Source: an uncultured Ureaplasma sp.
Lineage (GTDB): Bacteria > Bacillota_I > Bacilli_A > Mycoplasmatales > Mycoplasmoidaceae
Assembly: GCA_910589685.1 (NCBI GenBank)
Contig: CAJUTA010000001.1
Coordinates: 1 to 15,829 of the forward strand
Direction: 5' to 3'
Length of the DNA: 15,829 bases
Both the position numbers and the translations under genes were made by a program. Shown in pieces: positions 9,272 through 15,829 of the stretch. The notes under the pieces are model-generated. The model was not told the DNA's origin. It worked only from the letters and a program-made list of their open reading frames with translations, and searched no databases. Positions within the stretch are counted from its first letter, which is position 1; every line of letters begins with the position of its first letter.

Positions 9272-10030
9272 TTAAATAACTCATTTATAAAAATTTATTT
9301 TATTTGGATCAATATACTCAACTTTGATCCATCTATTTTTTTCTTGCAATTTTTTAGTTACTAAATTAATTAGTTTATCATCTATTAATTTTGAAGATAA
9401 ATGACTCATTATATACAACTTTGTTTTCTTTGTTGTATATTGATGGAATAATTGTTCATTCTCTTTTAAATTTAAATGATTCCTATTGCATAAATTATTA
9501 TGAATATTGGATTTAACTTTGCTTTCAATAATCTCACATCCATAATTCGATTCAATAATATAGCAATTGCAACCTTTGAATTTTTTGTTTACAAAATATC
9601 TTGTATCAGTCAAATATAAAATACTTTTGCGTTTATTTTTTATTAGAAAACATGCAGACTCGTTTGCACTATGTAAAGTTGGAAATGCTTTGAATTTCCA
9701 ATTAGAGTTAGGCACTTTAACTCATTTATTAAATTCAACATCAATAAATTTTCGATTAATGTCATTTAAACATTGATGAGTACCTTTAGTTAAGTAAAAA
9801 TGAACATCTTCAAAAAAATCATTATTTATTGAGCGTGTGTGATCTATGTGTTCATGTGTAATCAAGGCGGCTACTATTGTTTTCTTTAATAAACCATTTA
9901 AATTTAAAGAATTCTTGATATTTTTATAATCACTACCAAAATCTAAAAATATTGATGTTAGACCATCATTTAATAGGATGCAATTTCCATTTGATGAACT
10001 TTCGATAATATTAATTGATATATTTCCCAT
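9272..10030 (-). CDS. MBL-fold metallo-hydrolase, WalJ (YycJ)-like
   Basis: 252 aa, cytoplasmic, with no signal peptide. The N-terminal SSSNGNCILLNDG (11-23) and FLDFG (28-32) match the WalJ-type 'ASGSTGN...hhhDaG' opening. The metal site is THEHIDH (58-64, H59, H61, D63, H64), H120 in PTLHSANES, D142 in YLTDTRYF and H210 in IMSHLSS. The family's ESNHD element is ESNYG (160-164) here, so one usual His is changed; NHLN (184-187) may stand for the GHLSN motif. The fold binds zinc or other metals and includes hydrolases and nucleases; the substrate is unknown. ATG 10030 overlaps the end of the SMC-like gene by 20 nt, implying co-expression. W103 and W250 are TGA-coded, and the true stop is TAA 9272-9274. 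No WalK/WalR genes are in the window, so a cell-wall role is doubtful. Confidence 0.85.
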
Positions 10031-11495
10031 TTAAAACTAATTTTTCATCTTCTGTTACTTTGGCACAAATAACTTGAACATTGTCACTATGAGAAATTTT
10101 ATTGAAAGATTCAACTCCATCAATCACAGTAAAAGAGTTCAGTGTTTTGTTTTTTAAGAAATCATTTATTTCGAAAATAATATTTCACTTATTTGCATGA
10201 TTTAAAAATTTTAAATCAATATTATTTTGTCTTATTTGAATTCTTTCATTCCCTTTAGAATCAAATAATTCAATTTGAAAATTTGAAAATTCATTTGTTA
10301 ACATTGAACTTAATTCAAGACTTATTTTTGTCTTAATTTGTTGTTTAACTTCTAACTTTTCAGAAATAATTTTTAATTTTTTTTCTAACTCTTCTAATTC
10401 ATCATTCATCTTTTTAAATGTTGATTTTTTTGCTAAATATATAGATTCATTTGTGCTTGCTGATTCTAAATCTTTTCTTGTATCACGAAGCTTCTCAATA
10501 TCTACATCTTGATAATTTTTATCATGAGCTAGATTGTTCATTTCACTTTGGATTTTAGAAATTTTAGATTTTATTTGTTCATTTTCTAATGATGAGTGAT
10601 ATTCACTAATTTGATTTGCGTTATTAACTTTGGATTTTAGAAAAATTAAATAAATACCAAAAGTCAAAATTACTAATAAAATTTGAACAAATGTTAATTT
10701 TTTATTTTGCGATAAATTTTGATTTTTTCTTTCAAAATCAAGTGTATTTTCTAATTTAATTTTTTCACTTCTTAAATTAGAAATTTTTGTTTCTACTTCT
10801 TCATATTTAGTAATTTTGTCATTATTTTCAATAATTTCTTTTTCAATGTTATTAATATCACTATCTCAATTTAATATATCTTTATTGTTTTCTTTGAAAG
10901 AAGCCATTTGACTTTTTTGAATCTTAATTTCCCGTATTATAGATTTTATTTCATCATTCAAAGAATAAATTTCATCAAAAAGTAGTTTTAGCCCACCATT
11001 GTTAACTAGATGTCTAGATTCATTTGATAGTTTTGGTTCAAGAATACTCATAAGTTCATCTCGTCCTTCTTTGCTATCTTGCTTATTTGTTAAAAATATA
11101 TCCTCTAACAAATTTGGAAAAATATTACTTTGGATATCTTTAATATCTCTTAACTTTAATTTATTTGCTAATTCAATTTGGTAATCGGATTTTGTGTTGT
11201 AATGTGCACTATTAATAAATCATTGATCTTTTTGAGTGAACAAATAAATAGGCTCATTATTAAATGATAAAACCATCTCAACATTTGGTAATGAATCTAA
11301 TGAATTTATATTTTTGGAATGTTTATTTGGATTTTTCGTATCAAATAACATATATTGAATTAATTCCAAAATTGATGATTTGCCAGATCCATTTTTTCCG
11401 CAAATTTCATTGTAAGAATCATCAAAATCTAGATTTATATTATGCAGACCACGTCATTGTGTTATTTTTATATTTTTTAACAACAATTTATTCAT
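10011..11495 (-). CDS. SMC/RecF-like ATPase with coiled coil and an internal hydrophobic segment
   Basis: 494 aa. The N-terminus LKNIKITQWRGLHNINLDF (6-24) then ICGKNGSGKSSILELIQ (31-47, Walker A GKNGSGKS 33-40) is the classic RecF/SMC/SbcC opening. Residues ~170-266 and ~290-393 are charged heptad-like coiled coil. Between them lies a strongly hydrophobic stretch (267-286, LTFVQILLVILTFGIYLIFL). The C-terminus has a diverged signature region (LKFLNHANKW, 428-437) and a Walker B-like FTVIDGVESF (455-464), the 'IDnaES' form seen in small phage-type SMC-like ATPases. B. subtilis YhaN is a larger relative in architecture. ATG 11495 follows GGATGG by 8 nt; an in-frame ATG at 11507 is an alternative. 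It lies 56 bp after the 181-aa gene and overlaps the MBL gene. A DNA repair, recombination or defence role is inferred; no partner is proven. Confidence 0.85.
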
Positions 11496-11551
11496 TTTTA
11501 TTACCATCCATTTTAGATATTAATAAATACATAATTATTTATAAAAAGATA

Positions 11552-12097
11552 TTAATCAGATTTTAATAAACTCTTGGACATTTTAGGTTTATATGTTGCT
11601 TTATTTTGTTCTTTAATTTCTGATAATTGATGCTTTATTGTTGACAAAATATTATCATAGTGGCAACATAAAACTCGAGAACTTCAACTATTTGTTTGAT
11701 CATCTGAAATATTATTCACTACAAAAATGAATATAGCATTTTTGTCTTTTTGAGCAATTTTAAATGATTTTTTAGCTTCCAAATCATATGAAACTAGACC
11801 ATTTTTTCTTTCAATTAAAAGGGCTTTTTTCCGAGCATTTAATTCATATTTAAAGTGGTTAATTTTAAAATTAATAAATAGACGATAAATATTTCCATCA
11901 ATATTTAAAAATACAGCTAAATCACATCTAACACTATGAGTGAAACTATCATAGGTGATAGTTGCTTCATCTTTATCTAATCAACCACGATAAATAACTT
12001 TTCCAACAATTTTACTTTTAGATAACCAATCATTAATAATTGTTAGAACTTTGTCTGCTATTTCTATCTTTGTTGGAATATTATGTGGAGGAAACAT
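11552..12097 (-). CDS. Hypothetical protein, 181 aa, in the gyrase operon
   Basis: The gene starts at ATG 12097-12095, sharing one base with the gyrA stop (TAATG), with GAGG ten bases upstream inside gyrA, and ends at TAA 11552-11554. Several Trp codons include TGA (residues 39 and 138), so it is visible only with code 4. I do not recognise the family. The N-terminal part is helical (TKIEIADKVLTIINDWLSK, 9-27). The middle looks like alternating strands: VRCDLAVFLNIDG (56-68), YRLFINFKIN (71-80), AIFIFVVNN (121-129). The C-terminus is basic and helical. There is no signal peptide or membrane segment. The pattern D59...INFK (75-78) faintly recalls a PD-(D/E)XK core with the second acid changed to Asn, but this is speculation. 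Tight coupling to gyrA suggests real expression. Confidence 0.75.
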
Positions 12098-14619
12098 TAG
12101 TTATTAACCTCATTGATTTTTTGTTCTTCAGAATTATTTTCTGATTCTACAATATCATTTGATGAAAAAGATGCAATTGATTTAACAAATTCATTTTTAT
12201 CTAAATCCATTAATTTCACTCCAGATGTAGATCTACCTGTTTCACTAATTTGTGAAACATTTATACGAATTAAATTACCAGTATTTGCTATCAATAATAA
12301 TTGATCAGTTTTATTAACTAATTTAACACCAACAACATCACCTGTTTTTTCAGTAATTTTCAATGTTCTTGTTCCTTTAGCACCACGACGAGTTAAACGG
12401 TATTCATCTTTACTAGTTAATTTACCAACACCTTTAGCGCCCACCGATAAAACAAATTCACCTTCAGATGATGTGCCAGTTCCAATAACATATTCGTCAT
12501 CAGCTAAATTAATACCAATTACACCTTGAGATGTTCTACCTGTTGGTCTAAATGTTTCTTCATTAAATCTTACTAAATTAGCTTTATTTGAACCAATGAA
12601 AATTTCATCGTTTCCATTTGTTATATGAACAGCAAATAATTCATCAACATCTCTAAGCGAAATTGCATTTTTTCCATTAGCTCTAATTGAAATAAATTCA
12701 TCAAGTGTTGTACGTTTAATTAGACCTTGTTTTGTAACAAATAGTAAATATTTATTTTCATATTCACTTACAGTTAACATATTTACAACTTTTTCATTCT
12801 TATCAATATTTAAGAAATTGTTAGCTGGAATACCTTTAGATTGTCTTTGTCCTAATGGTACTTGATAACCACGAATACGGTAAACACGACCTAAATTAGT
12901 AAAGAAAAATAAATCTTCGTGAGTGTTAGAAATGATAATTTTTTCAATTGTATCATCTTCATGAGTTTTAGCAGCTAGAATTCCTGTTCCACCACGATTT
13001 TGTAAACGATATGAATCAATTGAAATACGTTTAAATCATCCTTTATCAGACATTGTAATAACAATGTCTTCAACAGGAATTAGATCCTCATCATCAATTT
13101 CGCATTCACCTTCAACAATCTCAGTTTTTCTTTCATCACCATAAGATTCAATGAAGTAATCTAATTTTTCACAAATCATATTATTACGTTTTTCAATTGA
13201 AGCAATAATTTCTTTTAATGAATCAATTAATTTAACTAATCTATCTAAATCATCAACTAATTTTTGATGTTCTAAATTAGATAAAACACGCAAACGCATA
13301 TCTAAAATTGCTTTTGCTTGAATTTCATCTATTCTAAAATTTGAAATAAGTTTTTCAATAGATTCTTCAAAATTAGCTGAATTACGAATGATTTTAATTG
13401 TTAAATCAATATCAGTAATTGCTTTTAACAATCCACGAAGAATGTGTGCACGTTCTTCTGCTTTATTTAGATCAAATTGTGAACGTCTAATAATAATCTC
13501 ATGTTGGTGTTCTAGATATAGAGATATCATTTGAGGTAAACTTAAAATTTGTGGACAACCACGAACAAGAGCTAAATTATTTACAGAAAAAGTAACTTGT
13601 AAACTAGTAGATTTACATAATTTATTAAAAATAATTTCAGGAATTACATCACGTTTTAGTTCAATAACAATTCTAATTCCTTCACGATTCGATTCATCAC
13701 GCAAGTCAGTAATATCACGAATTTCTTCACGTTTAACATATTCAACAATTTGATCAATTAAACGTTTTTTATTAACACCATAAGGGATTTCAGTAATTAT
13801 TAAATTAGACTTACCATTATTAATTTCTTCAATTTCAAATTTTGAACGAATAGTAAATCTACCTTGTCCTGTTGAAAAATATTGACGAATACCTGATGTT
13901 CCTATTACTTGAGCCTCAGTCGGAAAATCTGGACCTTTAATAATTTCCATTAATTCTTCAATCGATGCATTTGGGTTTTTTATGAAAAATTTAATAGCAT
14001 TACAAACTTCAATTAAATTGTGTGTCGGCATTAAAGTTGTCATTCCAACAGCAATTCCTGAAGCACCATTAACTAATAAATTTGGAAATGATGCAGGTAA
14101 AGTTGATGGTTCTTGTTCCGACCCATCATAATTATTAACAAAATCGACTGTGTCTTTATCAATAGATTCAAGGATATCACCACTAATCTTAGATAGACGA
14201 ACTTCTGTATAACGCATTGCAGCTGCACTATCACCATCAATTGAACCAAAGTTTCCATGTCCATCAATTAATGTGTAGCGCATACTAAAGTCTTGGGCCA
14301 TACGAACCATGGCTTCATATACAGCTGAATCACCATGTGGGTGGTATTTACCAATTACTTCACCGACAAGTCTAGCTGATTTTTTATATGGTTTATCATT
14401 GAACATTGATAATCCATATGCTGCATATAAAATTCGACGGTGAACAGGTTTAAAACCATCTCTAACATCTGGTAATGCACGAGACACAATAACTGACATT
14501 GCATAATCCATAAATGATTTTTGCAATTCAGTAGTTATTTGTAAATTATGAACAGTTGATTTAGATAATTGTTCATGAATTTGTTCACTAGTTAAACGAC
14601 TTTTAGAATTTTTCTTCAT
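12097..14619 (-). CDS. gyrA: DNA gyrase subunit A
   Basis: GyrA is the DNA-cleaving and DNA-wrapping subunit of the A2B2 gyrase that introduces negative supercoils. It is 840 aa. The breakage-reunion domain begins FMDYAMSVIVSRALPDVRDG (~36-55). The quinolone-determining region KYHPHGDSAVYE (91-102) has S98 and E102 at the E. coli S83/D87 positions, i.e. no obvious resistance substitution. The catalytic Tyr is Y137 in AAAMRYTEV. The C-terminal beta-pinwheel has the repeated blades (GWFKRISIDSY, LGRVYRIRG, FVTKQGLIKRTTL, YRLTRRGAKGT). The GyrA-box position reads QNRGGTG (540-546) instead of QRRGGKG. W528 is TGA-coded, and the acidic tail ends EVNN at TAA 12097-12099. ATG 14619 is preceded by AAAGGAAG, 18 bp after the gyrB stop. 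GyrA rather than ParC is supported by the box and by the GyrB neighbour. Confidence 0.96.
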
Positions 14620-14628
14620 AATAATTAT

Positions 14629-14636
14629 CTTCCTTT
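14629..14636 (-). promoter_or_regulatory. Shine-Dalgarno for gyrA
   Basis: AAAGGAAG lies in the 18-bp gap between the gyrB TAG and the gyrA ATG, 9 bases from the start codon. It is the strongest ribosome-binding site in the window and fixes the gyrA start. Confidence 0.7.
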
Positions 14637-14637
14637 A

Positions 14638-15829
14638 CTAAGCGTCAATGTTTTTCACATATTCAGCATTTTCTTCAATGAATTTTTTTCTAGGTGGAAC
14701 ATCATCACCCATAAGTAAACTAAATCATTGATCAGCTTTAATCGCATCATCAATAGTAACTTTTAACAAAATTCTATTTTCAGGATTCATTGTCGTTTCT
14801 CAAAGTTGTTCAGGATTCATTTCCCCTAAACCTTTATATCTTTGAATATTAAAACGTCCACTAGGAACTTCTGCTTTATATCTTTCTAATTCTTCATCGT
14901 TATAAGCATATTTAATTGTTTTACCTGCGGTGAATTTATATAGTGGTGGTTGAGCAATATAAATATTTCCATCATTAATCAAATTTTTCATATATCTAAA
15001 GAAAAATGTTAACAATAATATTCGAATATGTGCACCATCTACATCTGCATCTGTCATAATAATGATTTTGTTGTAACGTAATTTTTCTGGATTGTAATCA
15101 GTCATAGTACCACAACCAATTGCAGTAATTATGTCAATAATTTCATTAGTAGAGAAAACTTTTGATGAATTAGATTTTTCAACATTTAAAATTTTTCCTT
15201 TTAAAGGAAGAATAGCTTGAAATTCACGTTCACGACCAGTTTTAGCAGATCCTCCCGCCGAATCCCCTTCTACTAAATACAATTCTGTTACACTAGCATC
15301 TCGAGAAGAACAATCAGCTAATTTACCTGGTAATGAATTTGATTCAAAAGGAGATTTTCTTCTAGTAGCTTCTTTAAATTCTTGAGAACGTTTTCTAGTT
15401 TCCGCTGCTGCTTGAATTTTTTTAATAATAATTTCAGCAAGATTAGGATTTTCTAATAAGAATTTTTCAAATAATTCACTAACAACATTGTTAACAAATT
15501 TTCGAACTTCACTATTTCCTAATTTCTTCTTAGTTTGTCCTTCATATTGAGGGTTTGGGTGTTTAATAGAAATGATTGCAGTTAAACCTTCTAAAACATC
15601 TTCTTTATTAACCTTTTCTTTATTTGGATCTTTAATTCATTTTTTATCAATTGCATAATTGTTGATAATTCTAACTAAAGCAAGTGAAAATCCTTCTTCA
15701 TGAGTTCCACCTTCTGAAGTGTTTATATTATTACAAAATGTATGAATAGATGAGTTATATGTTTTATTATATTGGAAAGCAAACTCACAACGAATTGAGT
15801 AATCAACTTTTGAAATACCAATTTTTTCA
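14638..15829 (-). CDS. gyrB: DNA gyrase subunit B, C-terminal ~396 residues (5' end outside window)
   Basis: GyrB is the ATPase subunit of gyrase. The visible part starts in the transducer domain (SEGGTHEEGF, with the following KHPNPQYEGQTKKKLGN, which includes the conserved QTK lysine). It continues into the TOPRIM metal site: LVEGDSAGGSAK (catalytic Glu), PLKGKILNVEK, and MTDADVDGAHI (the DxD metal ligands). The tail has QRYKGLGEMNPEQLWETTMNP and ends at TAG 14638-14640. The Trp of QLWETTM and that of DKKWIKD are encoded by TGA, direct evidence for code 4. KILNVEK, AQPPLYK and the C-terminal block fit GyrB better than ParE. The N-terminal GHKL ATPase domain, about 240 residues, lies beyond position 15829. 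It is immediately upstream of gyrA in one operon. Confidence 0.96.

Noticed and set aside
11264..11566. 100-residue plus-strand open frame
   Set aside because: Antisense to the Walker A region of the SMC-like gene; no start signal or recognisable domain.
1416..15829. Many apparent premature stops (TGA) splitting gyrA, mnmG, MBL and others
   Set aside because: These TGA codons fall at Trp positions, including the invariant Trp of GyrB QLWETTM, so they are sense codons in code 4 and not frameshifts or decay.

Overview
The window is mollicute (mycoplasma) chromosome. It is very AT-rich, its genes abut or overlap, and TGA must be read as tryptophan: rsmG, mnmG, gyrA, gyrB and every hypothetical gene run on through in-frame TGA codons, including the conserved Trp of the GyrB QLWETTM motif. 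All coordinates here use genetic code 4. The 16S sequence and an IspD homologue suggest the pneumoniae/penetrans/iowae side of the mollicutes (Malacoplasma-like); this is an inference from memory, not a database identification.

Layout. (1) 1-3951, minus strand: mnmG, rsmG (GTG start overlapping the mnmG stop) and the 5' ~1280 nt of 16S rRNA, all co-directional. A boxA antiterminator and a stack of 10-bp-phased A-tracts lie upstream of the rRNA. (2) 4003-8262, plus strand: a compact four-gene run divergent from mnmG across a 51-bp gap holding a 12-bp inverted repeat. It contains a membrane protein whose N-terminal half looks like an eroded ABC ATPase, lysS, a protein that looks like a catalytically dead AsnA, and ispD. 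(3) 8407-9269, plus strand: a PD-(D/E)XK nuclease-like gene split by a -1 frame change at an A6 run. (4) 9272-15829, minus strand: gyrB (5' end outside the window), gyrA, an unknown 181-aa gene, an SMC/RecF-like ATPase with a hydrophobic segment inside its coiled coil, and a WalJ-like metallo-beta-lactamase-fold protein overlapping the ATPase gene by 20 nt. The nuclease gene and the MBL gene meet tail to tail with 2 bp between stops.

Functionally, MnmG (tRNA wobble uridine), RsmG (16S m7G527, whose target base is in this window) and LysRS serve translation. GyrA/GyrB control supercoiling. IspD points to MEP-pathway isoprenoid synthesis. The block from about 8.4 to 12.1 kb is accessory in character: nuclease, SMC-like ATPase, MBL hydrolase and an unknown protein between housekeeping operons. 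It is the best candidate for an undescribed system. The two apparent pseudoenzymes flanking lysS are the second point of interest.
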